Source of the DNA: Geomonas oryzae
Lineage (GTDB): Bacteria; Desulfobacterota; Desulfuromonadia; Geobacterales; Geobacteraceae
Direction of reading: 5' to 3'
NCBI RefSeq assembly: GCF_004117875.1
Contig: NZ_RAHW01000005.1
Location: forward strand, 372,001 to 436,000
Length of the DNA: 64,000 nt
The notes beneath the pieces were generated by a model. That model made no database searches. It was not told the DNA's origin and was given only the letters and a program-made list of their open reading frames with translations. Shown here piece by piece: positions 27,539 through 36,194 of the stretch. Numbering within the stretch: position 1 is the stretch's first letter; each line of letters starts with the position of its first letter. The translations under genes were made by a program, and so were the position numbers.

Positions 27539-28816
27539 CTAGACCGCGGTCTCCGGCTCCTCCTCGTCGGCGTCGCCCCCCATGGGGACCGCTTCGCCTT
27601 TGGGCAGGAGCAGGTTCAGGAGAATGGCCGCGATGCCGCAGAGGCTCACGCCGTGCAGGTGCTGGCCGGCCACGTTGATGGAAAGCCCGCCGATGCCGAA
27701 GACCAGCACGAGCGAGACGATGACCAGGTTGCGCGGACGGTGCATGTCGACCTGGGCGTGGATGAGGGTGTTCAAGCCGACCGAGGCGATGGAGCCGAAG
27801 AGCAGCATCATGATGCCCCCCATGACCGGCGCCGGGATCGACTGCAGGATGGCGTTGAACTTCCCGAAGAAGGCCATGACGACGGCGAAGCCTGCGGCCC
27901 AGGTCATGATGACCGGGTTGTAGCAGCGGGTGATCATGACGGCGCCGGTGACCTCGGCGTAGGTGGTGACCGGGGGACCGCCCACGAGGGCCGCGGTGCA
28001 GACCGCGAGGCCGTCGCCCAGCATGGTGCGGTGCAGGCCCGGTTTCACGGTGTAGTCCTTGCCGGTGACGGCGCCGATGGCGACGATGTCCCCCACGTGC
28101 TCGATGGCCGGCGCGAGGGCGACCGGCACCATGAAGAGTATGGCGGACCAGTTCCACTGCGGGCTCACGAAGGTCGGAACCTGGATCCAGGGGGCCGCCG
28201 CAACCTTGGCGAAGTCGACGAGTCCCAGGAAGATGGACAGGACGTACCCTACCGCTACGCCGGAGAGAACCGGCAACAGCCGGAAGATGCCGCGGGCGCG
28301 CACGGCGACGAGGGCGGTGGTGAGAAGCGAGACGCCTGCGACCAGCAGGGCGGTGTCGTAGTCGACGAGAACGGCCTTGCCGTCACCGGTTTTGCCCATG
28401 GCCATGTTCACCGCCACGTTGGCGAGGCCAAGGCCGATGATCATGATGATCGGGCCGACCACCACCGGCGGCATGATGCGATGGATGAACTCCGCGCCGC
28501 GCAGGTAAATGGCCGCCGAGAAGGCGAGATAGAGAAAGCCTGCGGCGAAGAGCCCCCCCATGGTGGCGGGAAGCCCCCAGGTCTGCACGCTGTAGATGAT
28601 CGGCGCGATGAAGGCGAAGGAAGAGCCGAGGAAGATGGGGACTTCGCGCCCGGTGCAGAGCTGGAAGATGATGGTGCCGACCCCCGCGCCCAGAAGCGCC
28701 ATGCTCGGGTTGAGGCCGGTAAGGATCGGCACGAGCACCAGCGCGCCGAAGGCGACAAAAAGGATCTGCGCTCCAGAAAGCGCCTGGCGCCAGACCGGTT
28801 CTTTTACTTCGGACAT
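27539..28816 (-). CDS. uraA: Uracil permease (nucleobase:cation symporter-2 family)
   Basis: An inner-membrane uracil:proton symporter with about 14 membrane segments in 425 residues. Family signatures include the substrate-site segment [20 protein letters not shown], which carries the conserved Glu, and [15 protein letters not shown] with a second conserved Glu. It lies 64 bp downstream of upp on the same strand, so import and phosphoribosylation of uracil are encoded together. GAGG stands seven bases ahead of the ATG. A short acidic tail (DADEEEPE) is unremarkable. Confidence 0.94.
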   Translation of the reverse strand: MSEVKEPVWRQALSGAQILFVAFGALVLVPILTGLNPSMALLGAGVGTIIFQLCTGREVPIFLGSSFAFIAPIIYSVQTWGLPATMGGLFAAGFLYLAFSAAIYLRGAEFIHRIMPPVVVGPIIMIIGLGLANVAVNMAMGKTGDGKAVLVDYDTALLVAGVSLLTTALVAVRARGIFRLLPVLSGVAVGYVLSIFLGLVDFAKVAAAPWIQVPTFVSPQWNWSAILFMVPVALAPAIEHVGDIVAIGAVTGKDYTVKPGLHRTMLGDGLAVCTAALVGGPPVTTYAEVTGAVMITRCYNPVIMTWAAGFAVVMAFFGKFNAILQSIPAPVMGGIMMLLFGSIASVGLNTLIHAQVDMHRPRNLVIVSLVLVFGIGGLSINVAGQHLHGVSLCGIAAILLNLLLPKGEAVPMGGDADEEEPETAV

Positions 28817-28880
28817 GCAAAAACCTCACTTGGAATGGAAGATACGGAGGGGACCCCCCCGCTCGATAACAGCAGGGGCG

Positions 28881-29510
28881 CTACTTGGTGCCGAAGATCT
28901 TGTCGCCGGCGTCGCCGAGCCCGGGGAGGATGTAGCCGTGCTCGTTCAGGCGCTCGTCGATGGCCGCCACGTAGATGTCGATCTCGGGGTACGCCTCGGC
29001 GATCTTTTTCAGCCCCTCGGGTGCGGCGACGAGGCAGAGCACGCGGATCTGGAGGCAGCCGTTCTTCTTGAGCATCTCGATGGTCGCTGCCATGGAGCCG
29101 CCGGTGGCGAGCATCGGGTCGATGATGAGGGCGAGACGCTCGTCGAGTTTGGTCACGAAGCGCTCGAAGTAGGTGTGCGCCTCCAGGGTCTCCTCGTTCC
29201 TGGCGAGCCCCACCACGCTCACCTTGGCGTTGGGGATCATGTCGAGCACGCCGTCCAGCATGCCGATGCCGGCGCGCAGGATGGGGACCACGGTCACCTT
29301 CTTCCCCTTGATCTGCTGGATCTCGAACTTGCTGCCGTCCCATCCGGTGATGGTCCGCGACTCCAGCTGGAAATCTCTCGTGGCCTCGTAGGCGAGCAGG
29401 CAGGCGATCTCGGAGGTGAGTTCCCGGAACTTCTTCGTGCTGATGCCGCTCTCGCGCATCAGGCCAATCTTGTGCTTCACCAGGGGGTGGTTTACTTCGT
29501 GGACGCTCAT
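28881..29510 (-). CDS. upp: Uracil phosphoribosyltransferase
   Basis: Cytoplasmic salvage enzyme converting uracil and PRPP to UMP. The 209-residue product begins [19 protein letters not shown], has the PRPP-binding motif [10 protein letters not shown] and the C-terminal uracil-binding segment [12 protein letters not shown]. Size and motifs are exactly those of the family. It is the first gene of upp-uraA. The intergenic gap (28817-28880) contains a G-rich/C-rich dyad that could pause transcription, but no PyrR-type attenuator is recognised. Confidence 0.97.
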   Translation of the reverse strand: MSVHEVNHPLVKHKIGLMRESGISTKKFRELTSEIACLLAYEATRDFQLESRTITGWDGSKFEIQQIKGKKVTVVPILRAGIGMLDGVLDMIPNAKVSVVGLARNEETLEAHTYFERFVTKLDERLALIIDPMLATGGSMAATIEMLKKNGCLQIRVLCLVAAPEGLKKIAEAYPEIDIYVAAIDERLNEHGYILPGLGDAGDKIFGTK

Positions 29511-29652
29511 CAGGCTCTCCCGTCGAAAAATTTGGTCATACCATACCGGATTTTATCCCTGCAAACAAGCAGTTACGCATTAGACCGGTCCAATCGAGTC
29601 AAGAATTGGGAGCAAAGGAAAACGGTTGTCTCTGACGGGGGGGGAGGAAGGG

Positions 29653-30483
29653 CTAGAGGAAGCGGTAGGCGATGGAGAGGAAGGCGGCCCAGGCGAGAAC
29701 GGCAAGGGTCGCGATGAGGCAGACGATGGCGATGGCGTGGTGGGCGGCGTTTTCCCGGCTCCGCTCGCGGTACCCAAGGACCTTCGCCGCGATGATCCCC
29801 CCCGCGATGCCGCCGCCGTGGCCCCAGTTGTTGATGCCCGGCATGATGAGGCCGAACACGACGAGGCTGATGAGCCAGCCGCTCACCTCGCGGGATACCG
29901 CGGCGCCGTAGTTGCCGCCACGGCTCTTGCCGAAATAAAAGAGTGCTCCGATGAGGCCGCAGACCGAGGCGGAGGCCCCGATGGTGAACGGGACACCGGC
30001 AAAGCAGGAGGCGACGTAGCCGGCAACGCCGCTTGCGGTGTAGATGACGAACATGCGGCTCGCGCCGAACTCGGCGCTCACCCAGGGCCCGATCTGCCGG
30101 AGCGCCATCATGTTGAAGAGGATGTGCAAAAGCCCGCCGTGAAGATAACTGGCGGAGATGAGGGTCCAGAAGCGTCCCATCTCGAAAACCGGAACGGTGC
30201 CGGTCGCCCCCAACAGGAACAGGCTGTTCTGATCCGGGGAGAGAAAGCCGAAGAGCCCTCCCTCCATGCCGGTTCTTTTACTCAGGAAAAGCGACAGGAG
30301 GTAGAAGACGACGTTGGCCGCGATGATGCCGTTGATGGCGGAACCGCCCCCGGAAGCGCCCGACAGTACCCGGCGCACCGCGCCTCCCGGACGGGAGAGG
30401 GCGGCGCCGCACCAAAGGCATGAGCCGTAACGGGCGTCGGTGGGTTGCCCGCAGTTCGGGCAGGTTATGGAGGGGTGGGCCAT
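29653..30483 (-). CDS. Rhomboid-family intramembrane serine protease with zinc ribbon
   Basis: A 276-residue inner-membrane protease. The start at 30483 ([12 protein letters not shown]) has AGAGGT nine bases ahead. An N-terminal zinc ribbon uses Cys8, Cys11, Cys22 and Cys25 and faces the cytosol. At least six membrane segments follow, with the rhomboid signatures [10 protein letters not shown], the catalytic Ser in IGASASVCG and the catalytic His in GHGGGIAGG, so it should be active. Substrates are unknown. It is divergent from the dehydrogenase gene at 30708. Confidence 0.9.
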   Translation of the reverse strand: MAHPSITCPNCGQPTDARYGSCLWCGAALSRPGGAVRRVLSGASGGGSAINGIIAANVVFYLLSLFLSKRTGMEGGLFGFLSPDQNSLFLLGATGTVPVFEMGRFWTLISASYLHGGLLHILFNMMALRQIGPWVSAEFGASRMFVIYTASGVAGYVASCFAGVPFTIGASASVCGLIGALFYFGKSRGGNYGAAVSREVSGWLISLVVFGLIMPGINNWGHGGGIAGGIIAAKVLGYRERSRENAAHHAIAIVCLIATLAVLAWAAFLSIAYRFL

Positions 30484-30707
30484 TCCGGGGGACCTCTGAG
30501 TGATATCGCGCCACACTGTACCATTTTCACTGAATAAAACAACCACAGAGCGAAGGTGGCGGCAGGAATAGAAGAAAGCAGATCCAAGAGATCGTTCCGA
30601 TATGACAACTCGCGCCGACGTCGTTGCGCCGTCTGCTGCACGTGATAGATTTTCAGCGTCGGTTCTTCCTGCATCACATGCCCGGTCGGTATACTGCGAG
30701 GTGCGCT

Positions 30708-31799
30708 ATGACAGAAACAGCATGCGACGAATTCGGCCCCTGCCGCGTCATCCAGCTTTACTCTCCCAAGGAAGCGCTGCGGGCCTTCGTGGTCGTCGAC
30801 AACACGGCACTAGGCCCCGCGGTGGGAGGCGTCCGCATGTCACCCACGGTGAGCCTCGACGAGGTGCGCCGCCTGGCCCGGACCATGACCCTGAAGAATG
30901 CGGCGGCGGGACTGCCTCACGGCGGGGCCAAGGCCGGTATCGTGGCGTCCCCCGCTGCCCCGGACAAGGAAAGGATCTTCCGCGTCTTCGCCCGGATGAT
31001 CAGGGACATAGTGGACTACATCCCGGGCCCCGACATGGGGTGCGACGAGACGGCCATGGCCTGGATACGCGACGAGACGGGTCGCTCGGTCGGGCTGCCT
31101 GAAGAGATCGGGGGACTCCCGTTGGACCGGCTCGGCGCCACCGGGTTCGGCATCGCCGAGTGCGCCGAGGTTGCCGCGGGCTTCGCGGGGTTTGATCTGG
31201 CGGGGGCACGGGTCGCCATCGAGGGGTTCGGCAGCGTGGGAAAGGCGACCGCCCGGTTCCTGGCCGGGAAGGGGGCGGTTTTGGTGGCGGTATCGGACTC
31301 GAGAGGCGGGGTATACCATCCTGCGGGGCTCGATCACGCCGCGCTCAGCGAGGTGAAGCGGTTGGGGAGGAGCGTAGCCGACTGCGGCAAGGGTGAAGTG
31401 CTGCCGCGCGACGGGATATTCGCCGTCCCCTGCGACATCCTGGTACCGGCGGCCACCCCCGACGTGATCCACGCGGGAAACGTCGGGAAGATCCAGGCCC
31501 GTCTCGTCCTGGAAGGCGCCAACATCCCGGCAACGCCGGAAGCGGAAAGGGAACTGCAGGCACGAGGCACCCTGGTACTGCCGGACTTCATCGCCAATGC
31601 CGGAGGGGTGATCATGGCGGCCATGGAGTACGCCGGCAGGAGCGAGCAGGATGCCTTCACCGCGATAAGCGAGCGGATCAGGAGGAACACGAGGCTTACC
31701 CTGGAAAGGGCGGCGGCAGACAAGATCCTGCCCCGCGCGGCGGCCGATCTGCTGGCGCGAGAGAGGGTGAGACAGGCGATGAGCTACCGGGACTACTGA
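30708..31799 (+). CDS. Glu/Leu/Phe/Val dehydrogenase
   Basis: A 363-residue NAD(P)-dependent amino-acid dehydrogenase. The start at 30708 (MTETACDEFGPCR) follows GAGGT six bases upstream. Visible motifs are the catalytic Lys segment GLPHGGAKAGI, DMGCDETAMAW, and the Rossmann GFGSVGKATARF, with LPDFIANAGGV in the C-terminal half. At about 360 residues it is shorter than typical glutamate dehydrogenases (about 420) and closer to leucine, valine or phenylalanine dehydrogenases; the true substrate cannot be fixed from sequence. It stands alone between divergent and convergent neighbours. Confidence 0.88.
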   Translation: MTETACDEFGPCRVIQLYSPKEALRAFVVVDNTALGPAVGGVRMSPTVSLDEVRRLARTMTLKNAAAGLPHGGAKAGIVASPAAPDKERIFRVFARMIRDIVDYIPGPDMGCDETAMAWIRDETGRSVGLPEEIGGLPLDRLGATGFGIAECAEVAAGFAGFDLAGARVAIEGFGSVGKATARFLAGKGAVLVAVSDSRGGVYHPAGLDHAALSEVKRLGRSVADCGKGEVLPRDGIFAVPCDILVPAATPDVIHAGNVGKIQARLVLEGANIPATPEAERELQARGTLVLPDFIANAGGVIMAAMEYAGRSEQDAFTAISERIRRNTRLTLERAAADKILPRAAADLLARERVRQAMSYRDY

Positions 31800-31861
31800 A
31801 ATATGTGTAAATGATTCACATCCCGCATCGGTATGCCTAAGGCGCCCCCCTGAATTCGCCT

Positions 31862-33076
31862 CTAGCCGCAGTCGAGAAACAAGAGAGCAGGGTCTTCCAG
31901 GTACCGGAGCACCTTGCCGAGAAAACGGGCGACGTCGGCCCCGTCGGTGGCGCGGTGATCGAAGGTGAGGGACAGGGGAAGGATCTTCCTGATGACGATC
32001 TCCCCGCGGTACACCCAGGGGCGTTCCACGATGCGGCCGAACCCCATGATGGCGACGTCGGGCCAGTTGATGATGGGTGTCGCGAATGTGCCGCCGAAAT
32101 GCCCGTAGTTGGTGATGGTGAAGCTGCTCCCCTTCAGCTCCTCGAGCGTTATGCTCCGCTCGCGCGCCTTGCGCCCCAGTTCCTGGACCGCCTGGGCGAG
32201 CTCGATGATGCTCTTTTTGTCCACGTCCCGGATCACCGGGACCATGAGACCCTCGGGGGTATCCACCGCGAGACCGAAATGGTAGTGCCGTTTGAGGACC
32301 AGCTCCTGGGTCTCGTCATCGATCGAGGCGTTCAGGAGGGGATGCTCCTTCAGGGCGTGCTGCACCGCCTTGATGAAGAAGGGAAGGAAGGTAAGGTGCG
32401 TGCCGCGGGATTCCACCTCCCCCTGCTCCCGCACGCGCATCTCGTAGATCTCGGTGATGTCCACCTCCTCCATGCTGGTCACGAAAGCGGTGGTCCGCTG
32501 CGAGGCGGTCACGTTGCGGGCGATGGTCCGGCGCAGGCCGCGCAGCGGTACGCGCTCCTCCGCCCCCCCAGGCGCGGCGGCAGCGACCGCCTCCAGGTCC
32601 TCGGGCCGTATGCAGCCGCGCGGCCCGCTCCCCTTGATGGTTCCGAGATCGATGCCGCGCTCCCGCGCCAACCTGCGCACCATGGGGGTGGCGAAAGGCG
32701 TAGCCTCTATGGCGGCCTCGGCAGGTTCTTCCTCAGCCTCGGGAAGCGAGCCCACGATCCCCACCGACGCCGGGCGCTGCTGGGATTGCGGTGGCTGCGG
32801 TGGCTGCGGTGGCTGCGGGGGCTGCAGCGGCGCGGCCTCGCCTTCAGCTATGGAGAGAAGGACCTCCCCGACCTGCACCGTCTCACCTTCCTTCCGGTGC
32901 AGGCGCTCTACGACACCTTCCCTCGGTGAAGGGACCTCGACCACCGCCTTGTCGGTCTCCACCTCCAAAAGCGGCTGGTGTTCACGAACCGTGTCGCCTG
33001 CCGAAACCAGCCAGCGGCGCAGTTCCACCTCGGTGATCCCCTCGCCCAGATCCGGAAGTTTGAAATCGAAAGGCAT
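31862..33076 (-). CDS. 2-oxoacid dehydrogenase E2: dihydrolipoamide acyltransferase
   Basis: Core subunit that transfers acyl groups to CoA. The start at 33076 (MPFDFKLPDLGEGITEVE) has AAGGAG six bases ahead; the protein is 404 residues. One lipoyl domain carries Lys43 (ETDKAVVEVP), followed by a Pro/Gln linker (PPQPPQPPQPPQ), a subunit-binding domain (about 145-180) and a catalytic domain ending in DHRATDGAD, which holds the active-site His and Asp. The linker is encoded by tandem 9-bp repeats (32787-32824). LPDLGEGI and E1 chains of this type fit pyruvate or branched-chain complexes. No E3 lies in the operon. Confidence 0.93.
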   Translation of the reverse strand: MPFDFKLPDLGEGITEVELRRWLVSAGDTVREHQPLLEVETDKAVVEVPSPREGVVERLHRKEGETVQVGEVLLSIAEGEAAPLQPPQPPQPPQPPQSQQRPASVGIVGSLPEAEEEPAEAAIEATPFATPMVRRLARERGIDLGTIKGSGPRGCIRPEDLEAVAAAAPGGAEERVPLRGLRRTIARNVTASQRTTAFVTSMEEVDITEIYEMRVREQGEVESRGTHLTFLPFFIKAVQHALKEHPLLNASIDDETQELVLKRHYHFGLAVDTPEGLMVPVIRDVDKKSIIELAQAVQELGRKARERSITLEELKGSSFTITNYGHFGGTFATPIINWPDVAIMGFGRIVERPWVYRGEIVIRKILPLSLTFDHRATDGADVARFLGKVLRYLEDPALLFLDCG

Positions 33077-33126
33077 GCACTTCTCCTTTTTAAGGCTGTC
33101 GTTCGTTCCGACCGCCACACACAGCT

Positions 33127-33186
33127 CCTCCCCCCGGAGGGGGGAGGTCGGGAGGGGGGAAAGCAGGGAAACTGCCGCTGCACGCC
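33127..33186. repeat. GC-rich palindromic repeat, REP-like, between E1beta and E2
   Basis: A 9-bp stem CCTCCCCCC/GGGGGGAGG (33127-33147) is followed by GGGAGGGGGGAA and a tail GCCGCTGCACGCC (33174-33186). The tail and flanks match the copy at 61589-61680, marking a dispersed family. Confidence 0.8.
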
Positions 33187-33203
33187 ACTCCACCCGGAAT
33201 GAA

Positions 33204-34166
33204 TCAGTATTGCAAGACTTCGTCGAGGGCTTGTCTGATCTGCTGCGCGCCCGGAAGGTAGTGATCAATCAGCTTCGCCAGCGGAACCGGGACATCGGGC
33301 GCGGTGACCCGAAGGACGGGCCCCCGCAGATGCAAGATCGCCTCCTCGGCCACGGTGGCCGCGATCTCGGCGCCGAAACCGCAGCTCTTTGCCGCCTCGT
33401 GCACGATCACGAGCCGCCCGGTCTTTCGCACCGAGGCGAGCACCGCCCCGATGTCGAAGGGGCTCAGGGTGAGGAGATCCAGCACCTCGGCGTCGTAGCC
33501 ATCGACCGCTTTAAGCACCCGTTCGAGCATGCTCCCCCACGCGACCACGGTTACCGCGCCACCGGAACGCGCCACCCGCGCCTTCCCGAGTTCCACCAGG
33601 TATTCCCCTTCCGGCACCTCCTCGCGGATCAGTCGGTAGAGCCTCGTCGGCTCAAGAAAGAGCACGGGATCGGGGTCGCGCAGTGCCGACAACAAGAGCC
33701 CTTTGGCCATGTACGGGCCGGACGGGACCACCACCTTAAGCCCCGGCACCTGGCAAAAGAGCGCCTCGGTGCTTTCCTCGTGCAGTTCGGGGGCCTTGAT
33801 CCCGCCGCCGTAGGGGGTGCGCACCACGAGGGGACAGGTGAACCGGCCGCGGGAACGGGAACGGATGCGCGCGGCGTGTGCGAAGAGCTGTTCAAAGGCG
33901 GAGTAGGTGAACCCCATGAACTGTATCTCCGGCACCGGGCGCAACCCGTAGGCAGCCATGCCGATGGCGGCCCCCATGATCCCGGCTTCGCAAAGCGGCG
34001 TGTCGAGCACGCGCTCGCCGCCGAAGCGCTCCATGAGCCCCTCGGTCACCCGGAAGACGCCGCCGTCGCGCCCCACGTCCTCGCCTAAAAGGACCACCCG
34101 GTCGTCGCGCTCCATCTCGTAGGCGAGCGCCTGGTTTATCGCCTGCACCATGTTCAGTTGCGCCAT
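33204..34166 (-). CDS. 2-oxoacid dehydrogenase E1 component, beta subunit
   Basis: Thiamine-diphosphate-dependent decarboxylase subunit, 320 residues, starting MAQLNMVQAINQALAYEM. Characteristic segments are LLGEDVGRDGGVFRVT, DTPLCEAGIMGAAIGMA (with the catalytic Glu) and the C-terminal VTAPDVPVPLA. One base separates the alpha-subunit stop from this ATG (TGACATG), so translation is coupled. Pyruvate versus branched-chain 2-oxoacid specificity is not decided by these motifs. Confidence 0.94.
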   Translation of the reverse strand: MAQLNMVQAINQALAYEMERDDRVVLLGEDVGRDGGVFRVTEGLMERFGGERVLDTPLCEAGIMGAAIGMAAYGLRPVPEIQFMGFTYSAFEQLFAHAARIRSRSRGRFTCPLVVRTPYGGGIKAPELHEESTEALFCQVPGLKVVVPSGPYMAKGLLLSALRDPDPVLFLEPTRLYRLIREEVPEGEYLVELGKARVARSGGAVTVVAWGSMLERVLKAVDGYDAEVLDLLTLSPFDIGAVLASVRKTGRLVIVHEAAKSCGFGAEIAATVAEEAILHLRGPVLRVTAPDVPVPLAKLIDHYLPGAQQIRQALDEVLQY

Positions 34167-34167
34167 G

Positions 34168-35223
34168 TCAAAGTCCCTTCTTCTGCCCGGCCTGGCGCGG
34201 GGTGAGCGCGGCGAGCACGCCGTCGAAAAGCTCCGCCGGGGCCGGAGGAGGCACATCCTCCATCTCCCGGATCGCATCGTCGATGATACGCGCCGCCTTT
34301 TCCTTCGCCTCGACCCGCAGCTGCGGTGTCCACGCCCCGCGCGCCTCGAGAAACCGCTCGAGCCTCGCGATCGGGTCGCGTTCGCGCCAGAGCGCCACCT
34401 CCTCGGGGGGGCGGTAACGGCCGGCATCGTCCGCGGTGGTGTGGTCGGCCATGCGGTAGGTGAGGCATTCGATGAAGGTGGGGCCGCCCCCACCCCTCGC
34501 CTTCTCGAACGCCTCACGCGTCGCCCGGTACACGGCAAAGACGTCGTTGCCGTCCACCTGCACCCCTTCAAAACCGTAGGCGATCGCTTTCTGGGCTATC
34601 GAGGGGGAAGCGGTCTGCGTCTTAAGCGGCACCGAGATGGCCCACTGGTTGTTCTGGCAGATGAAAACCATGGGGAGCTTGAAGACCCCCGCCATGTTCA
34701 TCCCTTCGTGGAAGTCTCCCTTCGAGGTAGCACCGTCGCCGAAGTAGGTCACCACCACCGCAGGGTCGCGGCGGTAGCGGACGGCGAGCGCGGCACCGAC
34801 GGCCTGTGGTATCTGGCTTGCCACCGCGACGCAGAAGGGAAAGATGTTCAGCCCCTCGGGGGCCTTCTGGGCGCGCTCGTCGCCGCCCCAGTACTGCAGG
34901 AGCTGTGCGATGGGAAAGCCGAGGGTGAGGTGCACCCCCATCTCGCGGAAGGAGGGGAAGACCCAGTCGCCAGGGGAGAGGGCGAAGGCGCTTCCCACCT
35001 GGGCCGCCTCCTGTCCGAGGATGGGGGGATAGGTGCCGATGCGCCCCTCCCGCTGCAGCGCGACGGCGCGCTCGTCGAAGACGCGGGCGAGCAGCATGAG
35101 CTCGTACATGCGGCGGATCTCCTCCTCCGACAATTGCGGCATGAGATCCGGGTCCGCCTCCCCGCGCTCGTTCAGCACGCCAAGGCGCTTTATCTCGAAT
35201 GTTCCGATCGACTCTAACGGCAT
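34168..35223 (-). CDS. 2-oxoacid dehydrogenase E1 component, alpha subunit
   Basis: The 351-residue subunit carries the thiamine-diphosphate motif, GDGATSKGDFHEGMN through QNNQW (about 160-193), and the phosphorylation-loop-like segment YRMADHTTADDAGRY. Promoter, alpha, beta and E2 lie in that order, a complete E1-E2 operon. The tail is basic and Gly/Gln-rich. The presence of YRMADHTT and of a heterotetrameric E1 fits pyruvate dehydrogenases of the alpha-beta type, but branched-chain substrates cannot be excluded. Confidence 0.94.
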   Translation of the reverse strand: MPLESIGTFEIKRLGVLNERGEADPDLMPQLSEEEIRRMYELMLLARVFDERAVALQREGRIGTYPPILGQEAAQVGSAFALSPGDWVFPSFREMGVHLTLGFPIAQLLQYWGGDERAQKAPEGLNIFPFCVAVASQIPQAVGAALAVRYRRDPAVVVTYFGDGATSKGDFHEGMNMAGVFKLPMVFICQNNQWAISVPLKTQTASPSIAQKAIAYGFEGVQVDGNDVFAVYRATREAFEKARGGGGPTFIECLTYRMADHTTADDAGRYRPPEEVALWRERDPIARLERFLEARGAWTPQLRVEAKEKAARIIDDAIREMEDVPPPAPAELFDGVLAALTPRQAGQKKGL

Positions 35224-35264
35224 GATCCACTCTCTTATTAAAATTGGGGCCCGACGAGTATGAG

Positions 35265-35293
35265 AGTGTAAACGGACACTTGGGGGATGTCAA
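35265..35293 (-). promoter_or_regulatory. Sigma70 promoter of the 2-oxoacid dehydrogenase operon
   Basis: On the minus strand TTGACA (35288-35293) and TACACT (35265-35270) are 17 bp apart, about 40 bp ahead of the E1alpha ATG. Confidence 0.8.
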
Positions 35294-35375
35294 AAGTCGG
35301 CGGGGAGATGGCCCCCCGGGGGGGGGAGGGCGTTGCCCCGAAGTGAGAAGTTGCAGTTGGCTGCGCCCTCACCCT

Positions 35376-35400
35376 TACCCTCTCCCAAAGGGAGAGGGTA
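35376..35400. repeat. Perfect palindrome, REP-like
   Basis: TACCCTCTCCC, loop AAA, GGGAGAGGGTA: a perfect 11-bp stem inside CCTCACCC...GGTGG context. It lies between the TVP38 gene and the E1alpha promoter and may also act as a transcription terminator for the former. Confidence 0.8.
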
Positions 35401-35446
35401 GGTGGACGTTAGCTAGCGAAAGACATTGGCCATCAGGGGGTAGAAC

Positions 35447-36130
35447 TCAGCGCGCGCCCTTTCCCCGCGTGATCCTGCCGTAGAGGACCGGCAGCAGCGC
35501 GAAGAGCCCCAGGAGGGCGAAAGAGCCGAGTACGCGCGGGGATGCGACGTCGGATAGGGAGTTGATGGTGGCAAGGCTCGCCCCGGCGTTCACAAAGACG
35601 AAGCCTCCGGGGATGATGCCGACGAAGGTGCCGGGCACGAAGACGCGCAACGGGAGCCTCGTAAGCCCGGCGGCCAGGTTGATCAGGAAAAATGGGAAGA
35701 GCGGCACGAGACGCAGGAACAAAAGGTAGTTCCAGCCGCGCTCCTCGAGCTCGCGGTTTATCCCCTCGAGGCGCGCCCCGAAGCGGGCAAGGATCGCGTC
35801 GCGCAAGAGGTAGCGCGTGGCCAGAAAGGCGAGCGTCGCCCCGATGGTGGCCGCCGCCACGGCGTACACCGTACCGGCTAGCGGGCCGAAGACGGCGCCC
35901 GCGGCAAGAGACAGCACCGCGGCACCGGGAAGCGAGAACGCCGTCTGCAGGATGTAGATCGCCATGAAAAGCGCGACGGCACCGACGGTATGGGAGGCGT
36001 AGTAGTCGACCAGCAACTGGCGGTTCGCCTTCAGGGCCTCGAGGGTCAGGAAGCGCTGCAGGTCGAAATAAAAGAAGAGGGCCACCGCCGCGCAAGCGGT
36101 GAGAACGATGAGGATCTTTTTCGGGTTCAT
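35447..36130 (-). CDS. TVP38/TMEM64 (DedA-like) membrane protein
   Basis: A 227-residue inner-membrane protein with about five to six membrane segments. Family features are the FSLPGAAVLSLAAGAVFG re-entrant block, an Arg-containing LRLVPLFPFFLINLAAG segment and GIIPGGFVFVNAG. DedA/TVP38 proteins are lipid scramblases or flippases in studied cases. The start at 36130 (MNPKKILIVLT) was chosen since upstream sequence is Pro/Ser-rich and non-membrane. It lies 64 bp downstream of a mercuric-reductase-like flavoprotein, a pairing seen in several phyla. Confidence 0.85.
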   Translation of the reverse strand: MNPKKILIVLTACAAVALFFYFDLQRFLTLEALKANRQLLVDYYASHTVGAVALFMAIYILQTAFSLPGAAVLSLAAGAVFGPLAGTVYAVAAATIGATLAFLATRYLLRDAILARFGARLEGINRELEERGWNYLLFLRLVPLFPFFLINLAAGLTRLPLRVFVPGTFVGIIPGGFVFVNAGASLATINSLSDVASPRVLGSFALLGLFALLPVLYGRITRGKGAR

Positions 36131-36194
36131 GAGGAATTCGGCTCCCAGTCGGCTTGGCAACATGCGATTTCTAGCATACAAACCGCGCGGGGCG

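Noticed and set aside
30676-30702. TTCCTG-18-TATACT promoter ahead of the amino-acid dehydrogenase
   Set aside because: The predicted start would fall downstream of the GAGGT ribosome site, leaving an untranslatable leader.
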